Positions 1 through 5,988 of a stretch of 12,642 bases of DNA are shown in pieces. Location: NCBI GenBank assembly GCA_964608945.1, contig CAZSQB010000025.1, forward strand, positions 1 to 12,642. Direction: 5' to 3'. Origin of the DNA: CAYWEP01 sp964608945 (GTDB lineage Bacteria > Patescibacteriota > Microgenomatia > Levybacterales > UBA12049). A program made the position numbers and the translations under genes. Within the stretch, counting starts at the first letter, position 1. Every line of letters starts with the position of its first letter. The notes beneath the pieces are model-generated. The model was not told the origin of the DNA. It searched no databases and was given only the letters and a program-made list of their open reading frames with translations.

Positions 1-244
1 TAGCGTAATCCGAACAACTGTTGTAATTGACAGGATCTTCACAGTAGTTAGTACAGGTTTCAAGGTTGGTACACCCCCCCAAGTCTTTTATTGGAAAAGT
101 AAGGTCAGTTGGCTGAGCCGCAGGTGAGGTTTGTGGAGATGGACTTTGAGAAAAAACTGCGCTGCTTGCAAAAACTAACATCGCTCCCGCAAGCAAAGTT
201 AAAATAAAAAATTTAATAAAACTAATTCTTAAAGACGAAATCAT
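1..244 (-). CDS. Cys-rich exported protein, 3' end outside the window
   Basis: Reading the minus strand from an ATG at 244-242 gives 81 codons that stay open to the window edge, so the C-terminus is missing. Residues about 7-32 form a basic-then-hydrophobic signal peptide with a likely cleavage site near SSA-VFS, followed by a Ser/Pro/Thr-rich linker (33-47). Next comes a Cys motif, C58-x5-C64-x3-C68-x8-C77, preceded by FPIKDLGG. Motifs of this shape after a signal peptide recur in exported proteins of Microgenomates/Parcubacteria; that is from memory of the group, not a search. The pattern suggests a small disulfide-bonded module, possibly repeated beyond the window. The start lies 12 bp after the stop of the upstream 96-aa gene, so the two are probably cotranscribed. 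No strong Shine-Dalgarno is visible. The function is unknown. Confidence 0.75.
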   Translation of the reverse strand, partial: MISSLRISFIKFFILTLLAGAMLVFASSAVFSQSPSPQTSPAAQPTDLTFPIKDLGGCTNLETCTNYCEDPVNYNSCSDYA

Positions 245-256
245 TTGTCTACCTAT

Positions 257-547
257 CTATCTATTTACCACAAACGGATTCTTATAAGTCTCAAACGGAT
301 TAACATATTGGGTCTTTTTATCAAAAGGGTTCTTATATTCGGTTTTAATGGAAACTTTTGGTCCGTTTTGAAAGAGGGGTATATTCTGGATAGGATTTTT
401 GATAATTTTAAAATATACGAGCGCAGAAACTGCTACTACCACAACGGGGAGTAACAAAACAAGAAATTTTATCCTCTTTTTACTTTCTAACTTCTCTACT
501 GGTATATCCACTGATATATTTAGGTCATAGTTGGACGTATTTGTCAA
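257..547 (-). CDS. One-helix membrane protein with three NPF motifs
   Basis: This 96-aa protein begins at a TTG at 547-545; there is no in-frame ATG, and an in-frame stop lies at 559-557. The N-terminal 25 residues are polar and end in a basic ESKKR stretch. One transmembrane helix follows (about 27-47), then a short linker and a tail with three aromatic-x-NPF units: YKNPF (71-75), YVNPF (81-85) and YKNPF (88-92). The positive-inside rule places the N-terminus in the cytoplasm and the NPF tail outside. Similar NPF tails occur in small Microgenomates membrane proteins (recollection, not a search). The gene starts 9 bp after the 382-aa gene and ends 12 bp before the Cys-rich exported gene, so it is probably the middle gene of an envelope operon. 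The function is unknown. The start codon is the least certain part. Confidence 0.72.
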   Translation of the reverse strand: MTNTSNYDLNISVDIPVEKLESKKRIKFLVLLLPVVVVAVSALVYFKIIKNPIQNIPLFQNGPKVSIKTEYKNPFDKKTQYVNPFETYKNPFVVNR

Positions 548-556
548 GAGGCATTT

Positions 557-1705
557 TTAAAACTTTAAATAATTCATACCAGATAGGCATTGGTTGCTAA
601 ATGGCTGCTCAATTTTTTGGCAAAGTCTCTTTTTTTGTTCCACATCAATTGGGTCTGAGGCAATTTGCCCAATTACCCTCTGGTAACATTCATTCTTTAA
701 GTTTGGGGGGACATTTTGGCAGATAAATATGGCCTGGTCGCGACCTCCAACAGAGTAAAATGATCCGGCATTCACCACGAGACAATTGTCATACCAGTCA
801 GCTCCTTCCTGCTGACAAAGCTCAAATGCTTTGGCAGGATCTCCGTTCGTTAAAGGATGAATTTGTCTTGCCAGATTGTCCATGCACCAGGCCACGTATT
901 CCGAATTTTCAACTTCCTGGCAAAGTTGTGAAGTCTTCACTATATCTCCATTATTCATTTGGTAAATCCTTGCTGCCTGGTTTAACCAACATCCTCTTTG
1001 GTATTTCTCCCCAAAATAGTTGCAGGGAAAATACGGATCATCAGATAACCAATCTCTGACAGCTTCGCGACCTTTGCCCCAATCGTGTACCCCGAAAAGG
1101 TTTTCCATAAAAGCACCGTTATGGCAAGACGATAAAGCCTCCGGATACTTAGTTTCGCTTTCATAAATAGAATCACAAGTTTCAAGCGCCTTGGGCAAAT
1201 CATAATTCCACATAGCCATGATTGAATGGCCTGCAGCATGAACACACTGAAAGTGTCGAACAGGAGAGGCTTTACATTTATCCGTCATCTTTTTAATCGC
1301 CTCAAAACCCTGATTAGATGCAGCTTCAATTATTGTCCCATGGTAACAGGCATATAAAAAGTAATCTTTGCATTTGAGGATTGAATCCACGCCATATTTT
1401 TTGTAGGCATAAAAGCCAATTTGGTGTACAACCAAATGACCCTCTCCGGTGTGTGGCAGGACAGAATGTTCTAATATTTCCAAAGCTTCTTCTACATCAA
1501 CTCTTTCTACTAACTTTCTTGCAGCTTTCAGTCTTTTTTCTTGATCGCTAGGATTTAAAATTTCTTTCATCTCGGGAACATCCTTAGGATTATTTAGAGA
1601 TGTGGGGGCAGTAATTTTGGAAGGGGTATAGTTAGATAAAAGACCTAGTAGTATTAGAGCCACTATTAGTACTATTAAACTTAGGATTCTATGGTAAAAA
1701 TTCAC
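557..1705 (-). CDS. Exported repeat protein with eight cysteine pairs
   Basis: This 382-aa protein has an N-terminal hydrophobic segment (about 7-25) that acts as a signal anchor or uncleaved signal peptide. The start is a GTG at 1705-1703; an in-frame TGA lies two codons upstream. All 16 cysteines fall in pairs: 112/120, 144/154, 177/194, 228/239, 262/274, 297/308, 329/340 and 362/373. First cysteines are 32-35 residues apart except for one 51-residue step. This fits helical-hairpin repeats of Sel1/TPR size, each stapled by a disulfide. The first half is also His-rich, with H90-x3-H94, CYHG (120-123), C154-V-H-A-A-G-H160 and CHNG (194-197), which could bind metal or be catalytic; the second half lacks these histidines. 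It likely acts on the outer face of the membrane and leads a three-gene envelope operon. I cannot name a family or function. Confidence 0.85.
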   Translation of the reverse strand: MNFYHRILSLIVLIVALILLGLLSNYTPSKITAPTSLNNPKDVPEMKEILNPSDQEKRLKAARKLVERVDVEEALEILEHSVLPHTGEGHLVVHQIGFYAYKKYGVDSILKCKDYFLYACYHGTIIEAASNQGFEAIKKMTDKCKASPVRHFQCVHAAGHSIMAMWNYDLPKALETCDSIYESETKYPEALSSCHNGAFMENLFGVHDWGKGREAVRDWLSDDPYFPCNYFGEKYQRGCWLNQAARIYQMNNGDIVKTSQLCQEVENSEYVAWCMDNLARQIHPLTNGDPAKAFELCQQEGADWYDNCLVVNAGSFYSVGGRDQAIFICQNVPPNLKNECYQRVIGQIASDPIDVEQKKRLCQKIEQPFSNQCLSGMNYLKF

Positions 1706-1775
1706 GGTTCAAGATTAACAGCTTTAAATTAAATTTGCAATGCTCCTTTGAGATATCAATGCAATAAACAGAAAC

Positions 1776-2411
1776 TTAACGCGGAGTGTGGACGATAAGT
1801 AATGTCCCTTTTTTTACTCTTATTTCTGCGGTTTTACCGATGAACTGATTGCTGATGCCGCGGGTTTTGCCAAAATAGAGCGTTTCGTTATGCAATTTCC
1901 ATTTCAAGCCTTGCGTCGATACACCATGCACATCTCCTTTTAACGGAATAAGCGATACGTACTCACCTTTCTTTCCGGTAAGCGTTAACGAGGACTTTAC
2001 AAAGTATAAGGTTTGCTCCGGCTCAACGATCGTAATTTTCATATCTTTCTTCTGCTCTGCAAAAAGCGTCAGATTTGCCAGAACATGATCAAATCTCGTC
2101 CCCATCCAGCCAAAAATAACAATTTCTTTGAAGCATTGTTTAATTGCATACTGCAACACCAGCTCTGAATCGGTCTCGTCTTTTTCAGATGAATATGTTT
2201 TTATTTGAACGTTTTCATTTTTTAATTTCTCCAAACGCTTCTTATTCAACGAATCAAAATCACCTATCACAACGTCTGGCTTTAGACCTAAATCAAGCGC
2301 ATAGGCAGTACCCCCATCTGCACAAATAACTGCTGTATCCTTTGCGAGAAACCGCTTTACGCGCTCTTTTTTCGGAGGGTTGCCATGCAGAAAAATCGCT
2401 GCCTGTTTCAT
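1776..2411 (-). CDS. thiN: Thiamine pyrophosphokinase
   Basis: This 211-aa protein matches thiamine pyrophosphokinase (EC 2.7.6.2), which transfers pyrophosphate from ATP to thiamine to make thiamine diphosphate in the cytoplasm. Visible family motifs, in order, are ADGG (31-34), GDFDS (50-54, the acidic metal/ATP site), KDETDSE (77-83), GWMGTRFDH (101-109) and a C-terminal beta domain with GISNQF (185-190). The length is normal for the family. The ATG at 2411 is chosen because it gives the canonical N-terminus, and because an extended -10 element lies exactly 7 nt upstream, predicting a leaderless mRNA. No thiamine biosynthesis genes are visible in the window, so the enzyme would fit a salvage route from imported thiamine (inference). 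The FN3-protein gene lies 35 bp upstream on the same strand, but thiN seems to have its own promoter. Confidence 0.95.
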   Translation of the reverse strand: MKQAAIFLHGNPPKKERVKRFLAKDTAVICADGGTAYALDLGLKPDVVIGDFDSLNKKRLEKLKNENVQIKTYSSEKDETDSELVLQYAIKQCFKEIVIFGWMGTRFDHVLANLTLFAEQKKDMKITIVEPEQTLYFVKSSLTLTGKKGEYVSLIPLKGDVHGVSTQGLKWKLHNETLYFGKTRGISNQFIGKTAEIRVKKGTLLIVHTPR

Positions 2412-2417
2412 GGAGTC

Positions 2418-2426
2418 ATTGTAGCA
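2418..2426 (-). promoter_or_regulatory. Extended -10 promoter of thiN (leaderless)
   Basis: The minus strand reads TGCTACAAT, an extended -10 element (TGn plus TACAAT). The last T of the hexamer is at 2418, so position +1 is expected at 2411, the A of the thiN start codon. No convincing -35 is visible, as is usual for extended -10 promoters. Confidence 0.7.
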
Positions 2427-2446
2427 CGAAAGAGGAGAAAATATGA

Positions 2447-3232
2447 TTATTTACCCTTGAATAAGTTAAGTATTTCTGAGAAAAATGAACCGATCGAGCC
2501 AAAAATTCTATTGCGCCAAAACCATGACCATGAATCGTCCTCTTCGGTAAGATCAACTGTAGGAAAGTCAGCAGGATCTTCATCAGATTCAGACCGCACA
2601 TGACCGTCATAGTCACCCAAGACTACATCTTCACTATTTTCAACGCTTTGGCCAAGTGCAGTTTGTGAAAGCTCGCTTGAGAGGTCTCCTGGCATACAAC
2701 CATGAACACCAAAGACTCTAAAATAATAAGTTTTCCCACCCGCAAGATTATTTATAGTATATGAGGTTTCATTGCTGCCTGTATTGGTAATGCCAAATAT
2801 TGGCTTATTAGGCTCTGTGCCGTACACAATCGCATAATGTGTAACAGGATCAGTGGCCTTGTTCCAGAATAGCGTTATTTGATTACTACCTGTTTGTGTG
2901 GCGCTGACAAGCGTCGGTGCACCTGCCGGCTTGCTGTCTGTACAGATGTATGGCGTTGGTCCGCCAGATGGCGGAGTCTTTTGCTCAGATGAGTTGGTGT
3001 TGTTTACGGTAAATTCAACCGTATTGGTATTTTGATTGGAGTTGTTGTTGTTACTATTGTTATTGGTATTATTCTCAGGTTCAGGCGTGATTGTCGGTGA
3101 TGGCGTAGTCTCAAAGTAAGTAAGAGGGTATGATAGTGGCGCTTCTGCATTTGCTCGCAGCAAAGAAAGCTGGGCAAACGTTATAATCCCCAGAAGGAGT
3201 GTGAAAAAGCCAAAAACGAGCTTCTTTTCCAT
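2447..3232 (-). CDS. Exported protein with one fibronectin type III domain
   Basis: This 261-aa protein has a signal peptide (about 1-29, cleavage after RANA). A Thr/Pro-rich segment (40-52) and an Asn-rich low-complexity linker (54-79) follow, then one FN3-like beta-sandwich at about 103-192. The FN3 signs are the buried Trp in TLFWNKA (123), Tyr in HYAIVYG, and the strand TYYFRVFGV. C97 and C179 flank or lie in the domain and could form a disulfide. After it comes an acidic stretch (199-234) and an aromatic, amphipathic C-terminal tail (235-261, WSWFWRNRIFG) that might bind membrane. FN3 domains in exported proteins usually mediate binding to polysaccharide or protein; the ligand is unknown. 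The ATG at 3232 has a consensus promoter just upstream with a palindrome over it, so expression is probably regulated. The gene is divergent from the O-antigen ligase-like gene. Confidence 0.88.
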   Translation of the reverse strand: MEKKLVFGFFTLLLGIITFAQLSLLRANAEAPLSYPLTYFETTPSPTITPEPENNTNNNSNNNNSNQNTNTVEFTVNNTNSSEQKTPPSGGPTPYICTDSKPAGAPTLVSATQTGSNQITLFWNKATDPVTHYAIVYGTEPNKPIFGITNTGSNETSYTINNLAGGKTYYFRVFGVHGCMPGDLSSELSQTALGQSVENSEDVVLGDYDGHVRSESDEDPADFPTVDLTEEDDSWSWFWRNRIFGSIGSFFSEILNLFKGK

Positions 3233-3244
3233 ATCAGACTGTGA

Positions 3245-3273
3245 ATTATACAGCCTATAGCATCAGTTGTCAA
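3245..3273 (-). promoter_or_regulatory. Consensus sigma-70 promoter of the FN3 protein
   Basis: On the minus strand, TTGACA (3273-3268) and TATAAT (3250-3245) are both perfect consensus and separated by exactly 17 nt. Transcription should start near 3238, about 6 nt before the ATG at 3232, so no room is left for a Shine-Dalgarno. This is the best-matching promoter in the window. Confidence 0.85.
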
Positions 3274-3283
3274 GTGCTATAGG
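3254..3283. promoter_or_regulatory. Palindromic operator candidate over the -35 element
   Basis: CCTATAGCA (3254-3262) and TGCTATAGG (3275-3283) are perfect 9-bp inverted repeats with a 12-bp centre. The centre contains the -35 hexamer of the FN3-protein promoter, and the inner arm fills the -35/-10 spacer. A dimeric regulator bound here would block RNA polymerase. The half-site centres are 21 bp apart, two helical turns. Because it lies upstream of the transcription start, it is not a leader hairpin for that gene. Confidence 0.6.
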
Positions 3284-3322
3284 ATAATGTATTTTACCCG
3301 TGTATATTTAGTGTTTTGAAGC

Positions 3323-3331
3323 TGCTACAAT
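3323..3331 (+). promoter_or_regulatory. Extended -10 promoter of the O-antigen ligase-like gene (leaderless)
   Basis: TGCTACAAT, the same nonamer as at thiN and purE. The hexamer ends at 3331, so +1 is expected at 3338, the A of the ATG. This predicts a leaderless mRNA. The start of the divergent FN3-protein gene is 105 bp away. Confidence 0.7.
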
Positions 3332-3337
3332 ACATAT

Positions 3338-4447
3338 ATGGCCTCTTATCTGCTCTTTTTTCTCCTTTTTCTTTTGCCGTTTGTTATTATTCCTGTAGGC
3401 ATTTCTCCGTTTGAGACGCCAAAGGTTCTGCTTGCAGAATTAGTTATTGAGGCGCTTTTGTTCATGATGCTCCTTAAGGCGCAAATACCCAAAACCCATG
3501 TCAGGCTTTCTTTTTTCCCTTTTATCGTCCTTATGCTTCTAATCCTTGCAGGTCTTCATCTATCTTTCTTCCCATCTTTCCAAACAGTATTTGGGAACGC
3601 CTATAGACTACAAGGTGTGTTTCTCTTCATGCACCTTCTCATCTTTACGTACCTGAGCCAACGCATACGGATTCCCCATATTCCACCTGTTTTTTTCATT
3701 GGCTTTCTTCTTGCTCACCTCCTCCTCGTCTTAATTTTTGGCTTTTCTGAGTCAAATCGTGCATACGGCGCACTCGGTGAACCAAACACACTAGCCGCAA
3801 TAGCTGTCTTTCTCTGGCCATTTTTATTTTTTATTCCTAAGAACCATTCGTTTGTCTACAAAGTCGCAGGCTTTTGCCTAGCCTTGATGCTTATTATCCT
3901 TTCAGGCTCACGCGCAGGCTTCATCGCGCTTTTGCTTCAGAGCGCATTTCTCCTTCTGAGTAAAAAATTGTCCTTCACGCTCGCCGGAGCGATCTGTATT
4001 TTTGGCCTGGTGTTAAGCACGCTTTTGCCATTTGTTGAAAAATCAGGCATGTATGAAAATAGGGTTGAAATCTGGCAAACAGCCGTAAAAGCCGGCTGGC
4101 AGTACCCAATATTTGGCGGAGGTATGGGAAATATAGAGGTTCGCCTCAAAGATGCTGCGACAACGCACAGTAATACAATTCGTTTCCAATACGTAGATAG
4201 TAGCCACAATATTTTTCTTGACTGGTGGGTGCAGGGAGGGATATTTGGGTTTTCCCTTTTTGTTTTACTCGTTGGTGGCGCGTTTTACTTTGCGATCAAA
4301 CACAAAAAACCGCTTGAGCTGATGCTTCTTTTGGGTATGATCGCCGTCTTGTCATTTAATCCAGCGAGTGTTGTCATCCTCATCGCCCTCTGGTGGACGC
4401 TTGGCCAGTGCTATATAAAACATCCCTATCCTGACAACAATTCTTGA
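3338..4447 (+). CDS. O-antigen ligase/polymerase-like membrane protein
   Basis: This 369-aa protein has about ten transmembrane segments and the layout of the O-antigen ligase/polymerase (Wzy/WaaL, PF04932-type) family. Family marks are GEPN (147-150), SGSRAG (189-194, start of the conserved core), ENRVEIW (240-246) before the large outer loop, GGGMGN (260-265), and DSSHNIFLDWWVQGG (287-301) with the conserved His in the loop. Such proteins use undecaprenyl-linked glycans to extend or transfer polysaccharide, or attach glycans to proteins, on the outer membrane face. In a CPR cell lacking lipid A, a role in a surface glycan or protein O-glycosylation is more likely than lipopolysaccharide ligation (inference). 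No other glycan genes are in the window. It ends in TGA, inside which the promoter of the next gene begins. Confidence 0.88.
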   Translation: MASYLLFFLLFLLPFVIIPVGISPFETPKVLLAELVIEALLFMMLLKAQIPKTHVRLSFFPFIVLMLLILAGLHLSFFPSFQTVFGNAYRLQGVFLFMHLLIFTYLSQRIRIPHIPPVFFIGFLLAHLLLVLIFGFSESNRAYGALGEPNTLAAIAVFLWPFLFFIPKNHSFVYKVAGFCLALMLIILSGSRAGFIALLLQSAFLLLSKKLSFTLAGAICIFGLVLSTLLPFVEKSGMYENRVEIWQTAVKAGWQYPIFGGGMGNIEVRLKDAATTHSNTIRFQYVDSSHNIFLDWWVQGGIFGFSLFVLLVGGAFYFAIKHKKPLELMLLLGMIAVLSFNPASVVILIALWWTLGQCYIKHPYPDNNS

Positions 4448-4472
4448 CTTCAGAAAGACAAAACAGTATAAA
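4444..4472 (+). promoter_or_regulatory. Promoter of the 115-aa gene, overlapping the upstream stop codon
   Basis: TTGACT (4444-4449) and TATAAA (4467-4472) are spaced by 17 nt. The predicted start is near 4479, about 2 nt before the ATG at 4481, so the mRNA would be essentially leaderless. The -35 overlaps the TGA of the preceding membrane-protein gene. Confidence 0.72.
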
Positions 4473-4480
4473 CGCAATGC

Positions 4481-4828
4481 ATGGTAACAAAAATCAAATA
4501 TACTAATACTCGAACAGGTAAAGAGGAAGAACCAACAGTAACAATGCCCACAAATGGATCTGTATCTGTCTGGAAGCATAAAACACTAGGTGGTCACGAT
4601 GGAGGAGCGGGTTCGTACCAGATAATAGACCTTGACGAGATTGGTACAATCATAGAAGAAAGCTTCCGCCCACCTGATCCAGACAAGCTTCCACAAGGTG
4701 CTAAAGCTATCCCGCTTCTACCAGGACAATCACATGACCTTTTCGTATGTATAGAAAGTAGTTCCCCACAAAGAGTTAAGGTCACTGTTTCAAATGAATC
4801 AACCGGGGTTAACCGAGGTAATCCTTGA
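4481..4828 (+). CDS. 115-aa soluble protein of unknown function
   Basis: I do not recognise this protein. It has no signal peptide or membrane segment. The N-terminal third is Thr/Lys-rich with likely beta strands (VTKIKYTN, TVTMPTNGSVSVW). A Gly-rich segment at 37-45 (LGGHDGGAG) follows, then an acidic/Pro-rich middle (52-72) and a final beta-rich part (HDLFVCIESSSP, VKVTVSNES). A mostly beta fold is plausible. It has its own good promoter directly before the ATG and no Shine-Dalgarno. The last 20 bp, including its stop, overlap the 3' end of rpoD on the other strand, so VNRGNP at its end is antisense to DYLG-stop of RpoD. Composition resembles its neighbours, with no sign of recent transfer. 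Confidence 0.7.
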   Translation: MVTKIKYTNTRTGKEEEPTVTMPTNGSVSVWKHKTLGGHDGGAGSYQIIDLDEIGTIIEESFRPPDPDKLPQGAKAIPLLPGQSHDLFVCIESSSPQRVKVTVSNESTGVNRGNP

Positions 4829-5897
4829 GTTTATTGCCACGGCTTGGGTGGCGGAGCTTTCGAAGTGATTTAGCTTCAATCTGGCGGATACGCTCCCTGG
4901 TGACAGCGAACATTCGTCCAACTTCCTCAAGTGTCTTTGGTCGACCGTCTTTTAAGCCAAATCGCTCTTCCAAAACGCGTCGTTCCCGGTCAGAAAGTGT
5001 TGATAAGACTTGCTCTACTTGTTCTTTGAGCAACTCTCGTGATGCTGAGTCAAAAAGTGTTGGCGCTGATGCATCGTGGATAAAATCGCCAAGTCGTGAA
5101 TCTTCCTCATCGCCAACCGGCGCCTCAAGACTGGCTGGGTTTTGTGAGATTTTTATAATCTCAAGCGCTTTATCAGGTTCAATTCCTAAAACTTTTGCTA
5201 CTTCTTCAGGCGTTGGCTCACGACCAAGCTCTTGCATCAGCTTTCTACTCGTTCGCAAAAATCGATTGATATTCTCAACCATATGAACTGGAATACGAAT
5301 CGTTCGTGCTTGGTCCGCAATCGCACGCGTTACACTCTGCCGAATCCACCACGTTGCGTACGTTGAGAATTTAAAGCCTCGTCGCCAGTCATACTTCTCA
5401 ACCGCACGGATAAGACCTTGGTTCCCTTCTTGAATAAGATCCAAAAGCGACAAGCCCCGTCCAATGTACTTTTTTGCAATAGACACGACCAACCGTAGGT
5501 TGGAATTAATCAACACCCGCTTTGCTTCACGCTGACCATTCTCAACTTGCTTTGCAAGCTCAATTTCCTGGTCAAAGGTGAGAAGTGGGATGCGGCCAAT
5601 TTCTTTAAGATACATGCGGACAGGGTCTGACACTGTTCCTTCTGTGAGTACCGTCAGCGCTTCAAGCTCTTTTTCCAAATCTTCAATTGGTTTTTGCTCA
5701 TCCTGCTCCTGCGCGACTGACTCAAATACGTCAACATCAGCCCGCATGAGTTTGTCATAAAGTCTATCAAGCTCGACAATGTGATCTTCGGGCTTGGAAT
5801 AAATTCCCAAAATCTCATCCTGCGTGATGTAGCCACGCTTTTTAGCTGATGTGACAATGTCGGTAAGAATGGTTGGAAGTTTTACTTTGGCGCTCAT
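4809..5897 (-). CDS. rpoD: Primary RNA polymerase sigma factor (sigma-70)
   Basis: This 362-aa protein is the housekeeping sigma factor. A short region 1.1-like N-terminus (about 5-60, with RGYITQDEIL) is followed by region 1.2 (DPVRMYLKEIGRIPLLT, 91-107). Region 2 contains NLRLVVSIAKKY and DLIQEGNQGLIRAVEKYD (153-170). The -10-reading segment 2.4 holds FKFSTYATWWIRQSVTRAI (175-193). Region 3 spans about 206-285. Region 4 has the helix-turn-helix TLEEVGRMFAVTRERIRQIE (322-341) that reads the -35. The large non-conserved insert of the E. coli protein is absent, hence the short length. It lies 68 bp downstream of dnaG on the same strand, as in the classic dnaG-rpoD operon. The gap carries a nested hairpin and a possible own promoter. 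The extended -10 and TTGACA/TATAAT sites in this window are its expected targets. Confidence 0.98.
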   Translation of the reverse strand: MSAKVKLPTILTDIVTSAKKRGYITQDEILGIYSKPEDHIVELDRLYDKLMRADVDVFESVAQEQDEQKPIEDLEKELEALTVLTEGTVSDPVRMYLKEIGRIPLLTFDQEIELAKQVENGQREAKRVLINSNLRLVVSIAKKYIGRGLSLLDLIQEGNQGLIRAVEKYDWRRGFKFSTYATWWIRQSVTRAIADQARTIRIPVHMVENINRFLRTSRKLMQELGREPTPEEVAKVLGIEPDKALEIIKISQNPASLEAPVGDEEDSRLGDFIHDASAPTLFDSASRELLKEQVEQVLSTLSDRERRVLEERFGLKDGRPKTLEEVGRMFAVTRERIRQIEAKSLRKLRHPSRGNKLKDYLG

Positions 5898-5908
5898 ATC
5901 ACCAGAAC

Positions 5909-5946
5909 AAAGCCCTCTGTCTCCAAGCGTTTGGATTTAGGGCTCT
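5909..5946 (-). terminator. Nested hairpin between dnaG and rpoD (attenuator or processing site)
   Basis: The 68-bp gap holds an outer stem AGCCCT (5911-5916) with AGGGCT (5939-5944) and an inner stem TCCAA (5922-5926) with TTGGA (5931-5935) around a 4-nt loop. On the minus strand the outer stem is followed by TTTGTTCT, a poor U-tract. It may be a partial terminator or processing hairpin lowering or separating rpoD expression from dnaG. In E. coli the dnaG-rpoD gap is also an RNA processing site. Confidence 0.45.
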
Positions 5947-5959
5947 TTTCTATCTACCT

Positions 5960-5988
5960 TTTATACTACTTTTGAAGCTGTGATGCAA
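5960..5988 (-). promoter_or_regulatory. Possible internal promoter for rpoD
   Basis: On the minus strand TATAAA (5965-5960) lies 17 nt after TTGCAT (5988-5983), across the end of dnaG. It would give rpoD its own transcript with a roughly 55-nt leader containing the nested hairpin. The -35 matches only three of six consensus bases, so this is tentative. Confidence 0.35.

Noticed and set aside
254..266. CTAT-type tetranucleotide repeat
   Set aside because: Only about three units at a gene junction; too short to call as a functional microsatellite.
245..454. Plus-strand 69-aa open frame
   Set aside because: It is antisense to the 96-aa gene, which has a clear helix and repeated NPF motifs in the other frame; the plus frame has no recognisable features.
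523..554. ATG at 554-552 near the start of the 96-aa NPF gene
   Set aside because: It is out of frame and stops after nine codons. The TTG at 547 gives the coherent membrane protein.
1701..1720. GGTTCAAGATT resembling a tRNA T-loop
   Set aside because: No acceptor or anticodon stems match around it, and it overlaps the GTG start region of the 382-aa gene.
1735..1766. Short TTGCA...TGCAA inverted repeat downstream of thiN considered as a terminator
   Set aside because: Only 5 bp of stem with a long loop and no T-tract after thiN.
4825..5286. 153-aa open frame antisense to rpoD
   Set aside because: A Ser/Arg-rich shadow of the conserved sigma factor frame with no own signals.
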